DNA of 64,000 nt from Cyanobium sp. Morenito 9A2 (GTDB taxonomy: Bacteria; Cyanobacteriota; Cyanobacteriia; PCC-6307; Cyanobiaceae): assembly GCF_024345575.1 (NCBI RefSeq), contig NZ_JAGQBJ010000005.1, forward strand, positions 124,001 through 188,000, written 5' to 3'. Of the stretch, positions 1 through 9,800 are shown one piece after another (position 1 is the first letter of the stretch; every line of letters starts with the position of its first letter). The position numbers were made by a program, and so were the translations under genes. A model generated the notes under the pieces. It was not told the DNA's origin. It did no database searches and worked only from the letters and a program-made list of their open reading frames with translations.

Positions 1-83
1 GACGGCGTGGCAAAGGCCTCCAGATCCAGGGTCGTCCCGCCAGCTTCCGCACAGTTAAGGCGCCGAGATTCACCCGCCAGCTG

Positions 84-1319
84 ATGTTAATGACTTCTCA
101 ACACCCTTTGATAACCAGCATGGCCAATCCCTTCCCCCTGGACGGCGAGAGTTTTCTGAAGATCCGGATTTCCGTACGGATGCTGAAATGCAACTTCAGT
201 TGCAACTATTGCGTGGCAGCCGCAGGGCAGACGCAGGTGAGCGGGGTGGACTACAGCAGGGGTGCTAAACGCAACATGTGGGGGACGGAAAAAGGCCGGG
301 GCGCGGCACGTCAAGCGATCGAATGGGCGGCGTCTCTGCCCTATCGGATTGGCGTTCGCTACGACGTGCACGGGGAACCCTTCCTCAACGCCGATGTGAT
401 GGAGGATCTGGTCTGGCTCACAGGCCAGGCAAACGTTGCCTTTGTGGAAGTGCAGACCAATGCTTCACTGTTCAAGCAGCGTCTGCCGACCCTTGCAACA
501 GCCCTGGATCCCAAAAAGCTCAAACTCTTCTGCACGTTTCACCATACGGAGATCGCCCTCGATGATTTTCTGAGTAACGTCATCGTTGCCAGCGATCTGG
601 GATTTGACGTTGTGGTCAACACCTTGCTCGCAACGGACAATGTGGCCATCATCCGCGAAGCCCTGGAGCGCTGCGCCGAACTGACGATCGCCACCTCTGC
701 TGATCTGAAGTTTCCTGGGTTTGAGGTGCCGGCCACCGAGGCGATGGGTACACGGGTCGATGTTGACAAACGGGCCAGGCATTTTCTCAGCAAAGACCCC
801 ATCGAAGAACTTCTCCAGGCCGGTGAAGCAGGCCTGGAGGTCTTCCGGACGATGGCCGACAGCGGACCACTGGGGCGGGAGATTCGCTTTCTGGCGGCCC
901 TGCTGGTGGGACTCTATGGGGGAACGGGCCGGCTCTGCTCCGCCGGTCATGACTATCTGATTGTTGACAACTGGGGCGACGTCTTCCCCTGCACAAGTTA
1001 TGCGGATATCCAGATGGGTCAACTTGGTTCAGTCTTTGATCCTGGATTTGTTCCAGTACTCAGAGAAGCTGTGTACGCCCCATGTGCCTACGCAGAAACC
1101 TGCCACCAGAAGGAAGAATATGGAAATCTGAGCATTCTTCGAGAACACCGGGATCGGCTTAATATGAGCCTAAATTGTGTTTGCGGAACAGCCAAGGAGA
1201 TTGATCCCCAGACCCTTTTTGACAGCAGAATGGCCCTTCTGGAAACAAGCCGCAACAATCTTCAGACCGGCCGGATCGGGAAGCCCTTCTGCGATCCCAC
1301 CCCCGCAATCAGCGGATAG
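84..1319 (+). CDS. Radical SAM/SPASM-type protein of the accessory cluster
   Basis: Probable radical S-adenosylmethionine enzyme that cleaves SAM at a [4Fe-4S] cluster; substrate unknown. The cluster motif CX3CX2C is C36, C40, C43, followed by a GEPFLN stretch at the place of the usual GGEP motif. The C-terminal part matches the first half of a SPASM domain: C285, then 12 residues, G298, then 4 residues, C303. Further cysteines at 334, 340, 365 and 367 could hold one or two auxiliary clusters. Length of 411 aa suits SPASM enzymes. In-frame ATGs at 84, 90 and 120 are all possible starts. It is the first gene of a plus-strand operon, 21 nt before the transporter. The line starting at 1021 has only 28 G+C of 60 bases, against 49 of 60 in a sampled core-gene line (46141), which suggests transfer. 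No precursor peptide is visible nearby, so a small-molecule substrate is more likely than a RiPP. Confidence 0.85.
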   Translation: MLMTSQHPLITSMANPFPLDGESFLKIRISVRMLKCNFSCNYCVAAAGQTQVSGVDYSRGAKRNMWGTEKGRGAARQAIEWAASLPYRIGVRYDVHGEPFLNADVMEDLVWLTGQANVAFVEVQTNASLFKQRLPTLATALDPKKLKLFCTFHHTEIALDDFLSNVIVASDLGFDVVVNTLLATDNVAIIREALERCAELTIATSADLKFPGFEVPATEAMGTRVDVDKRARHFLSKDPIEELLQAGEAGLEVFRTMADSGPLGREIRFLAALLVGLYGGTGRLCSAGHDYLIVDNWGDVFPCTSYADIQMGQLGSVFDPGFVPVLREAVYAPCAYAETCHQKEEYGNLSILREHRDRLNMSLNCVCGTAKEIDPQTLFDSRMALLETSRNNLQTGRIGKPFCDPTPAISG

Positions 1320-1340
1320 GGGTCAGGTCCTCACAACGTC

Positions 1341-4073
1341 ATGCCATTCTCTTCCAAGCCTTCTCCACAATGGTGGCTGGAGGCCAGAGTGTTGATCTTT
1401 GCGCTGGTGGCCTCTCTGGGAGGCCTGCTGTTTGGCTTCAACGCGACAACACTCGGGCTGGTGGCCTCGACGGCGGCCAACGACTGGTCCCTCAGCCTGA
1501 CGTCCCAGTATCTGCTAAGTGGAGCCTTTTTCCTGGGCGCCATCCTGGGGGGGATCTTCATCGGCAGGTTCGGAGATGGCCTGAGCAGACGAGATGTGAT
1601 CACGACGAGTGCGGCCTGCTATGCCTTCTTCGGTTTTGCCTGTGCCATCTCTGAGCACTTCGAAGAGCTGGTGGTGGCGCGCTTCTTTCTGGGGATCATC
1701 GTTGGAGTGACGTCCCTGGCCATCCCCTTGTACATCGCTGAGATCTCCCAACCCAAAAACAGGGGAGCCCTGATCTCACTCAACCAGATGAGCATCACCC
1801 TGGGGATCGTTCTGGCTTTTGTAGCGGAGAACAGACTGGTGGATGAGCGTGACATCACGCAGCTCTACACCATCAGCGGCATTCTTGCCGTCGCCGTGAG
1901 CATGGGAGCCATCATTCTGCCTGACTCCCCAGCCTGGCTGATCAAGCAAGGAGATGAGGATGCCGCTCGCGCTGTTCTGAGGACCATCCACAGCGCGGAT
2001 GTGGAGCAGGAGGTGGCCGCCATCAAGGAGAGCCTGACTGACAGCCAGCAGAACGTGTGGGTGGAACTTCTGGAGCCATCGAATCGGAAGCTGCTGGGCA
2101 TTGGGATTCTGCTGTTCGCGATTCAGCAACTGAGTGGGATCAATTTTGTCCTGCAGCTGGCCGGAAATGGATCTCTGTTTAAGAGCTTGGACCTCGGTTG
2201 GGACATGGTGATTGTCATTGGGCTCGTCAATCTGATCAGCACGCTGTTCTTTCTCCTCCTCGTCGATCGCATCGGTCGCCGTCCCTTGCTTCTTGGGGGC
2301 ATGGCGGGCCTGGCCCTGTGCCTGGTCGGTCTGATTCTCGAATCCACAGGCCATGATGTTCTACGGATGGAAGCAGCCACCCATCCCCTGCTGCTACTTG
2401 GCTATGTGTTTTTCTTTGCCATCAGCCTGGGGCCCTTGCCCTGGCTCTTTGTGGCAGAGATGTATCCGCTGGCGGTGCGAGGAATCTCGATGAGTATTCC
2501 GATCACCATCAATTGGATCACCAATGCGATCATGGTGTTCGCCGCCCTGTCGGTGGATTCACCAGCGGATACGCTCGCTGTCTACTCGATTTCATTGACG
2601 GCCACTGTCATCGGGATTCCACTGTGCTTTCTGTTGTATCCAGAGACCCGGCGGATGCGCTTCTCGCAGATCCGATTCATGTGGCACCAATCGGGTACGG
2701 CCAGTGAAAGAAACGAGATCGCCGCCACACTGGCCACCATTGTCGTGACCATCGGTGGGATCTTCTTCGGTTACAACCTGACGGTCATTGCGGGAGCCTT
2801 GCTGCAGATCCGAGCGCAGTTTGCTCTCACACCACTGACCAGTGGACTGGTGGTGAGTTCGGTGCTGGTAGGGGCCATTCTAGGTTCCTTCATGAGCGGA
2901 AATCTGGCGGCGGCCTTCGGCAGGAGATACATGCTTTTGACGACAACGGTTGTTCTCATCGTCGGGACAGCCGTCTCAGGGCTCTCCGATTCAGCCCAGG
3001 CATTGATTCTCGGGCGCTTTGTCACCGGCCTGGCAACGGGGGTGACGGCGAGCATCGTGCCTCTTTACATTTCGGAAATCTCCCCCGCCTCGATTCGTGG
3101 TCGCTTGAACTCGATTCAGCACCTTGCTGTCGGTATTGGCGCACTCACCGCCTATGGCACCAACACCCTGCTGATGGAAGTGAACGAAGGATGGAGAGCG
3201 ATGTTGTATCTCGGATCTGTGCCAGCCTTGCTGCTGGGAATCGGGGCTCTCTTTCTGCCGGAGTCTCCTCGCTGGCTCATTTCCAAGTCCCGTTTCAGCA
3301 CAGCTGAACGGATGCTCGAACAACTCTGCGTCAACAACCCTGGGCAGGAGCTCGCCCTGATCAAGGCCACGGCCGAACAGGCTCCAGCCGGCTCCAGAAC
3401 TACACCCTTGTTCTCGAAAACCGTCCGCGGGCCCCTACTGATCGGCCTTGGCCTGGTGTTCTTCCAGGAGTGCACAGGTATCAACATCGTCACCTACTAC
3501 AGCCCGACGATCTTTCAAGCCAGTGGGGTAAACAATCCAACCACGGCCAGCCTTCTGACCACAATCGGCGTCGGTGTCTTCGGCCTGGCCATGACATCCC
3601 TGTCCTTTCTGCTAGTCGACCGCATGGGCCGCCGCAGCCAATTCCTGATGGGAATTCTTGGAGCGCTCACCAGTTCGATCGGCTTCGGGGTGATCTTTGG
3701 TGTCCTGCCCTTGGGCTCTCCCGCCGTTCAGTATCTGGTCTTGGCCTGCTTCATCCTGTTTGTTTCTTCCTTCTCCCTGAGCCTTGGTGCCGTCTGCGGG
3801 ATGATGGTTTCGGAGTTGTATCCGCAGTCGGTCAGAGATCGTGCCATCGGGTTTGTGATCGCCTTTCAGGTGCTCTGCGGCATGGTGGCCTCTTTTGTCT
3901 TTCCGATGCTCGCCAACTCGTTGGGTCTGGCGGTGGTGTTTTTCATCAATGCCGGAATCACCGCCCTGGCCCTTCCGTTCTGGTACTACCTCATGCCTGA
4001 AACACGGGGCCGGAGCCTGGAGGACATTGAACAGCACTGGCTGGCAGGCAGAAGTCCCGCAACCCTGCGATGA
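1341..4073 (+). CDS. Tandem (double-length) MFS transporter, sugar porter type
   Basis: A 910-residue membrane protein made of two complete major facilitator units in one reading frame. Unit 1 (about residues 1-450) has GRFGDGLSRR, RFFLGIIVGV, LPDSPAWL, QQLSGIN and YPETR. Unit 2 (about 455-910) repeats the series with RFVTGLATGV, LPESPRWL, CTGIN, DRMGRR and MPETRGRS. These are sugar-porter family signatures, and each half should have about 12 helices. Ordinary members are about 450-500 aa, so this is a duplication or fusion. The two halves have diverged clearly, so the event is not recent. Unit 2 keeps the more canonical motifs; unit 1 may be regulatory or have another specificity. It lies between the radical SAM gene and an SDR gene. 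Export of the cluster product or uptake of a sugar or polyol precursor are both possible. Confidence 0.93.
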   Translation: MPFSSKPSPQWWLEARVLIFALVASLGGLLFGFNATTLGLVASTAANDWSLSLTSQYLLSGAFFLGAILGGIFIGRFGDGLSRRDVITTSAACYAFFGFACAISEHFEELVVARFFLGIIVGVTSLAIPLYIAEISQPKNRGALISLNQMSITLGIVLAFVAENRLVDERDITQLYTISGILAVAVSMGAIILPDSPAWLIKQGDEDAARAVLRTIHSADVEQEVAAIKESLTDSQQNVWVELLEPSNRKLLGIGILLFAIQQLSGINFVLQLAGNGSLFKSLDLGWDMVIVIGLVNLISTLFFLLLVDRIGRRPLLLGGMAGLALCLVGLILESTGHDVLRMEAATHPLLLLGYVFFFAISLGPLPWLFVAEMYPLAVRGISMSIPITINWITNAIMVFAALSVDSPADTLAVYSISLTATVIGIPLCFLLYPETRRMRFSQIRFMWHQSGTASERNEIAATLATIVVTIGGIFFGYNLTVIAGALLQIRAQFALTPLTSGLVVSSVLVGAILGSFMSGNLAAAFGRRYMLLTTTVVLIVGTAVSGLSDSAQALILGRFVTGLATGVTASIVPLYISEISPASIRGRLNSIQHLAVGIGALTAYGTNTLLMEVNEGWRAMLYLGSVPALLLGIGALFLPESPRWLISKSRFSTAERMLEQLCVNNPGQELALIKATAEQAPAGSRTTPLFSKTVRGPLLIGLGLVFFQECTGINIVTYYSPTIFQASGVNNPTTASLLTTIGVGVFGLAMTSLSFLLVDRMGRRSQFLMGILGALTSSIGFGVIFGVLPLGSPAVQYLVLACFILFVSSFSLSLGAVCGMMVSELYPQSVRDRAIGFVIAFQVLCGMVASFVFPMLANSLGLAVVFFINAGITALALPFWYYLMPETRGRSLEDIEQHWLAGRSPATLR

Positions 4074-4155
4074 CGATCGGGGTGCCGTGCAGGAACCAGG
4101 AGGCCAGCTCAGCCCCTTCGTTGAGAGGTGGGGTCAGCGTTGCCAGCATGACACC

Positions 4156-4920
4156 ATGACACCTGCGTCACCCCCCCTGGAGGGCAAGATCGCGCTGGTC
4201 ACCGGAGCCTCTCGGGGCATCGGGGCTGCCATCGCGCTTCACCTCGCCGAAGCGGGTGCCTCGGTGGTGGTCAACTACGCGGCCCACAGGAACGGTGCCG
4301 AACGGATTGTCCGCAGCATCCGGGAGAACGGGGGCCAGGCGATGGCGGTGCAAGCGGATGTCGGCAAGGGCGAGGATGTCGAACGTCTGTTCCTGGCCTC
4401 TGATCGAGCCTTCGGTGGCGAACTGGATGTCCTTGTCAACAATGCCGGCGTGTACTACGCCACAGATCTGCAGGATGTGACGCCGGCAGTGTTCGATCAC
4501 CTCTTCAGGATCAACGTGCTCGGGGTGATTCTCTGCTGCCAGGCAGCGGCCCACCGATTTCCACAGATGGGCGGATCGATTATCAACATCAGCAGCCTCG
4601 CCGCCACCAAGGGGGCGACGGGAAGTCTTGTCTACAGCGCGACCAAGGGGGCCATTGATGCCTTGACCCGAACACTTTCACAGGACCTGGCGCCCCGTAA
4701 CATCCGCGTGAATGCCATCAATCCAGGGCTGGTGATCACAGAAGGAACTCGAACGGCAGGATTCACCACAGCCGCACTGGAGGAGCAATGGAAGGCGAAG
4801 ACAGCCCTGGGGAGAGTGGCAACGCCCGATGACATCGCGCCGGTGGTCCTGTTTCTCGCCTCCTCAGCCAGCCGATGGCTGACGGGGGAAACCATCCACA
4901 CCACAGGAGGTGTCCGATAA
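4156..4920 (+). CDS. Short-chain dehydrogenase/reductase (SDR)
   Basis: Classical SDR of 254 aa, a NAD(P)-dependent oxidoreductase. The cofactor motif TGASRGIG spans residues 16-23, NNAG lies near residue 95, and the catalytic residues are S147, Y160 and K164 (YSATK). The C-terminal LTGETIHTTGG is typical of the FabG-like branch. The frame stays open far upstream to 3895, inside the transporter gene, but the protein homology begins at the ATG at 4156, which I took as start. It is the third gene of the plus-strand accessory operon, 82 nt after the transporter. In context it probably reduces a ketone or aldehyde intermediate, or oxidises an alcohol; the real substrate cannot be read from the sequence. 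Confidence 0.9.
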   Translation: MTPASPPLEGKIALVTGASRGIGAAIALHLAEAGASVVVNYAAHRNGAERIVRSIRENGGQAMAVQADVGKGEDVERLFLASDRAFGGELDVLVNNAGVYYATDLQDVTPAVFDHLFRINVLGVILCCQAAAHRFPQMGGSIINISSLAATKGATGSLVYSATKGAIDALTRTLSQDLAPRNIRVNAINPGLVITEGTRTAGFTTAALEEQWKAKTALGRVATPDDIAPVVLFLASSASRWLTGETIHTTGGVR

Positions 4921-5071
4921 GCGACACAGCGCCCCACAGCTCCCTCAGCGCGACGCTCCCTGGCTCCATGGGTGCCAACCGCGCTCTTAACTCCGTGATT
5001 GCCGTGGCGATTCAGCCCAGCACAATTAAACTGTTGAACAGAACAAAATCCCTGGGCTTGAAAAGATCATC

Positions 5072-6841
5072 ATGAAAGGCTCTGATCTTTTTGCGAGTTA
5101 TCTCGAGCAGCGAGGGATCACCCATGTGTTCGAACTGATCGGCGGCACCATCACCTACCTTCTCGATTCCATCCAGCAGCGGACCTCAATCAAGATCATC
5201 AGCATGCACCATGAACAGGGCGCTGGTTTTGCAGCCGAAGCCTACGCCCGCCTCACAGGACGGCCCGGAATCGCCCTGGCGACGAGTGGTCCGGGGGCGA
5301 CCAATCTCCTCACCGCAATCGGCAGTTGCTATTTCGATTCAACCCCAGCCATCTTTGTTACCGGTCAGATCAACCGCGACGAGAGGAAAGGAGACCTCCC
5401 CATGCGTCAGCTCGGCTTCCAGGAAACCGACATCGTCGCCATGGCCCGACCGATCACCAAGGCGGCGATTCTGGTCGAGGATCCCGCCGATCTTCCCCAT
5501 CGACTCGAGGAGGCCTTTGAGCTGGCCCTCAGCGGTCGACCGGGCCCGGTGTTGCTGGACCTGCCGATGGAGGTGCAAACCGCCGAGATTCCCTCCCGGT
5601 CCCTGGGGCCGGCGTTCGCTCAAGGGACAACAGCCAGCGGCGATTCCTCTGACGCCACAGAGCGAATGGATCTGTTCTGGAAGGCCACCCGTACCGCCCT
5701 CAGCCGGGCCGAGCGTCCGCTGATTCTGGCGGGGGGAGGCATCCGAACATCGGGAGCAACGGAGGCCTTCCGCCGGTTTGTCCGGGCCTTGGGGGTGCCG
5801 GTGGTCCATTCGCTGATGGGGGTGGATGCGCTCCCCTTCGATGATCCCCTGCGCCTGGGCATGATCGGCCTGTACGGCAATCGCTGGGCCAACGTCGCCC
5901 TTTGCGACTGTGATGTTCTGCTGGTGCTGGGCAGTCGTCTCGACAGTCGCCAGACCGGAAGTGATACCGAGCTGTTCCGAGGGACCCGTTCGCTCCATCA
6001 CGTGGACTGTGACGCCCATGAACTGAACAACAGGGTCAAGGGATGTCAGACGCTGACGGTATCCCTGGAGGCGTTCTTTCGCCGCTGCGGGCAGGATCTG
6101 CCCGCAGCCCGAGGGCACGAAGCCTGGACCATCCTGCTGCAACAGCAACGGGAGCAATGGCCGGACACCGCCGAGCTCGGGGCCGTCAACGGCATCAACC
6201 CCAACCGACTCATGCAGCAGCTCTCCCAGGCCTCGGGCGCGGCAGCGGCTTTCGTGGTGGATGTGGGCCAGCATCAGATGTGGGCCGCCCAGTCGCTGCG
6301 GTTGCGGGACCACCAGCGCTTCCTGACCTCCGGGGGCATGGGGGCCATGGGATTTGCCCTGCCGGCGGCGATCGGAGCCTGCCTGGCGGCAGGGCAGCAG
6401 CCGGTGGTCGTGATCGCGGGCGACGGGGGATTCCAGATCAACATCCAGGAGCTGCAGACCATCAAACGGAACCGGCTGCCGATCAAGGTGCTGGTCCTCA
6501 ACAACCAGTGCCATGGCATGGTGCGTCAGATTCAGGATGTCGCCTTCCAGGCCCGGTACCAGTCAACGGTCTGGGGCTACGACGCGCCCTCCTTCACGGC
6601 CGTCGCTTCGGCCTATAGGATCCCATCGGGGCTGGTAACGCAGGAATCCGGGGTTGGCGAAGCCCTGCATGAGATGTGGGCTGATCCGGAGGCCCCCTTT
6701 CTTCTGGAGGTCGCCATCGACGCTTCGGTCAACGCCTACCCCAAAGCCATCGCAGGACGTCCCCTCTCGGAGATGGAGCCTCCCTTGGCCACGGACTCCA
6801 ATGGGCAAGATCAGGCAGACGACCCAGGGGGGGAGCGGTGA
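5072..6841 (+). CDS. Thiamine-diphosphate enzyme, acetolactate synthase-like
   Basis: ThDP-dependent enzyme of 589 aa with the three-domain acetolactate synthase fold: an N-terminal pyrimidine domain with the cofactor-activating Glu48 in HHEQGAGFAAEAYAR, a central domain, and a C-terminal ThDP/Mg site starting with GDGG at 450-453 and ending in the NN pair near 477. The family decarboxylates 2-oxo acids and joins the resulting carbanion to an aldehyde or ketone; IolD-type hydrolases share the fold. It is probably not the housekeeping ilvB, because it sits in a transporter/SDR/radical SAM operon, has no ilvN neighbour, and has diverged around the active site. It overlaps the 3' end of the carboxylic acid reductase gene by 31 nt. 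Since that enzyme makes an aldehyde, acyloin-type coupling is an attractive inference. The 151 nt before it hold no clear gene. Confidence 0.9.
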   Translation: MKGSDLFASYLEQRGITHVFELIGGTITYLLDSIQQRTSIKIISMHHEQGAGFAAEAYARLTGRPGIALATSGPGATNLLTAIGSCYFDSTPAIFVTGQINRDERKGDLPMRQLGFQETDIVAMARPITKAAILVEDPADLPHRLEEAFELALSGRPGPVLLDLPMEVQTAEIPSRSLGPAFAQGTTASGDSSDATERMDLFWKATRTALSRAERPLILAGGGIRTSGATEAFRRFVRALGVPVVHSLMGVDALPFDDPLRLGMIGLYGNRWANVALCDCDVLLVLGSRLDSRQTGSDTELFRGTRSLHHVDCDAHELNNRVKGCQTLTVSLEAFFRRCGQDLPAARGHEAWTILLQQQREQWPDTAELGAVNGINPNRLMQQLSQASGAAAAFVVDVGQHQMWAAQSLRLRDHQRFLTSGGMGAMGFALPAAIGACLAAGQQPVVVIAGDGGFQINIQELQTIKRNRLPIKVLVLNNQCHGMVRQIQDVAFQARYQSTVWGYDAPSFTAVASAYRIPSGLVTQESGVGEALHEMWADPEAPFLLEVAIDASVNAYPKAIAGRPLSEMEPPLATDSNGQDQADDPGGER

Positions 6842-9800
6842 ACGTCGCGGGCGAGGGAGTCGATCAGCCCACGCACGGCGAAGTCGTTGATCACCTTGGC
6901 CAGGTAGTCCGCCGGGAAGCTGGCGCGCAGATCACCGCCCCAGTGTTCTGAAACGGAGTGATCGGAAGCCCCCTCGCCGGGTCCCGGCGCCGCCGGCGCC
7001 AGGGGCGAACCATAGGCCTCCAGCACATCCAGCAACGACAGCGCCTGCTGCGGCGCGGGCAGCTCGAGCAGGGCCTGCTCAATTCGATCCAACCACTCGT
7101 CGTAGCTGGCCAACCGCTCCAGGGGACAACCTGCCGCCGCCATCCCGTCCACCAGGGCCTCCAGGGGGAACAGGCCATCGGACGGGCCAGCCAGGTCGAG
7201 CAGGTTGAAACCACCCGCCTCCGATGCCGCCAGGGAAACGATCGCCTCCGCCCACTGATCAACGGGCAGACCCCGGGCACGGAATCCCCGTTCCTCCCCA
7301 TCGGGCCCGGGGCCGGAGAAGCGCAACGGGGCCAGCCCCGTGCGCAGGATGCTGTAGATCAGGCGGCAGAAAATGTCGTGCTGGTTCATGTCCCCGGCCA
7401 ACCGGCGATCGGGGAGAATCAATTCCGGCCGGACGATGCGAACCGGAAGCCCTGTCACCGCGTGGGTGGAGCGCAGCAACTGCTCGCAGGCCCACTTGCT
7501 GGCGGCATAGCCGTTGGCATAGGAGTCATCGAGACGGATGCACTCCGTCCAGGGCGCCTCGCCGCTGGGTGTCCCGGACGGACGGCGGAGGCCGCCGACG
7601 GCAACTGTGGAGACGAAGTTGATGGACTTGCGCCTGTGCGCCATCGCCAGACGCACGATCTCCGCTGTTCCGGAGACATTGGGTCGCACAACATGGCGGT
7701 AGGCCAAACGATGGTTGACCAGGGCCGCGCAATGGCAGATGGCATCGACCTCATGGGCCACCCTGGCGTACGTGCTGGGCTCGAGCCCACACAGGGGCTC
7801 GGTGATGTCGCCGGCAAGGACCTTCAGATGGCGACCCGCCAAGGTGCGAAAGCGGAGCGCTGTGGCGCTGTCGTAGTGAGCGAAACGGGCCTCCAGCCGC
7901 TCCAGGGCTGAGTGGCGCTGGCTCGGCCGCACGAGACAGAAGAGCCGTCCGCCCGTGGTCGAGAGGCGCTCCAACCAGGCCAGACAGACCCGACCGCCCA
8001 GAAATCCGCTCGCCCCGGTGAGAAAAACCGACTGCACAGGCCAGGACCCGGGGGGGAGTTCCGCCACGGCATGGAGGATCGCCCTGTCGACCAACCTCTC
8101 CACCGCGACGTCTTCGGCCCTCAGCTCCCGGGCCTCAGCGGAGCGGCCGCCCCTCTCTCCGGGCAGGGCCGGGGTGGGTCCGGCTGGGTCGGCGCGGATG
8201 ATCCGCGCCCACTCCGCGACCGTGCCGCCGGGACCGAGGATCTGGCTGCCCTCAATGGAAACGCCAAAGAGCTCCTCGATCTGGACCGAAAGCTGAGCAG
8301 CGCCCAGGGAGTCGCCGCCCAGCTCGCGGAAACTCCTGGTCTGGAGCTCATCATGGCCCTGCACCCCCAGGCTGCTGCTCAGAAGCAGCAGCAGTCGACC
8401 CTCGACGGTGAGCTCGGCTTCCGGGTGCCGGAGGCTCTGCAGGACCGTGCGGCCATGGCTGTCGTGGGCCCCATACAGCTCGTCGAGGGCAGACAGATAG
8501 CGCTGGCGGATGGCCGGGCGGATCGGCTTGCCCAGCGAAGTCAGAAGGCCATTTTCATGGCTGAAGGGTTCCGTTGCGAGGATGAAATCCCGGGGGATCT
8601 CAAAGCTCTGCAGGCCCCGCTCTCGGGCCACCTCCAGCACCTCATGGCGCAGAAGGGCGATCCACTCCGCCTCGCCCATGGGCGGCTGGGCCCACCGCTC
8701 CAGGGCCGCCTGGTCGGGGACGACGACCGCCAGCAGGTAGGAACGGGAGCTGTCTCCATGCACATGGATCTGCCGCACGGAGGTGCAGGCTTCCACAAAC
8801 AGTTGCTCCAGCGCGCCAACGGCGACAAACTCCCCCTGCGAGAGCTTGATCACATTCTTGCGACGGTCGATGATGGCAATCCGGTTGGGGGCGCGCTCCT
8901 CGACGACATCACCGGTGCAACTGAATCCCTCCGCATCAAACAACTCGGCTGTGGCCTCAGGGTTGTTGAAATACTGGCGGATGCCAAAGCGTGTCTTGAC
9001 ACATAACTCTCCCCTCGGGAAAGGGCGATCCGTGAGAAAGTAACCCGATTCCGGCACATCCCTAAGCCGGTACTCAATGACGTTCCGGCGGTTGAGCAGA
9101 CCGTCCATGGCCAGCCCCCCGCTGGCCGTCTCGGTGCTGCTGTAGCCCTCATGCACAGGCACCTGAAACGTATCGGCCATGAGCGCACGAAGCCTGGGTG
9201 CGAGCGGCGCAGAGGCCACAACGATGCTTTGCAAGCGATCGCCCAGAAAGCAACGGAGCGAAGGTTCTGGCGCTGAGGTTCTGGCCCGGATCGATTGAAC
9301 ATGCTGATCAATCCACTCACAGAGGCGAGGGAAAAGAACCAGTGCGGTCGGACGCACCAGCTGAATATCCTCGAAAACGGTGGAGAGATCAGGCCTGAGG
9401 GTGAAACAGGCGATGCCACCTGAATTGAGGGCGGAGATCATCGCGTCCCGGCCCATCATGTGATGGAACGGTGCCAGGACAACAACAATTTTCGGGAATG
9501 GAGCGGTGACCGTTCGCCACGTGTTGATCAAGGCCCTGGTGGAGATGCAGGCACCCTTGGGGTGGCCGGTGCTGCCCGACGTGTGAATCAGCAGAGCCGG
9601 GACCTCGGGATCATCAACGCCCGCGGCGGAGAACTCAAAGCCGTCGCCGTGACCACGGTCGAGGAGCGACTGGAGCAGCCGCAGGGTCACCGGCGATCCC
9701 GCCTCCCGAAGCTGACGCTGGGCCTCCCCGAGGAGGGTTTGCTCGGCTGTGATCCGGGGATCGGCGTCGAAGACAATCAGACCTCTGATGCCGGCATGGC

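Noticed and set aside
5339-6514. 391-codon minus-strand frame opposite the ThDP gene
   Set aside because: Antisense shadow of a clearly coding plus-strand gene with all ThDP motifs.
7912-9006. 364-codon plus-strand frame opposite the carboxylic acid reductase
   Set aside because: Shadow of the CAR adenylation/carrier region; no domain recognised.
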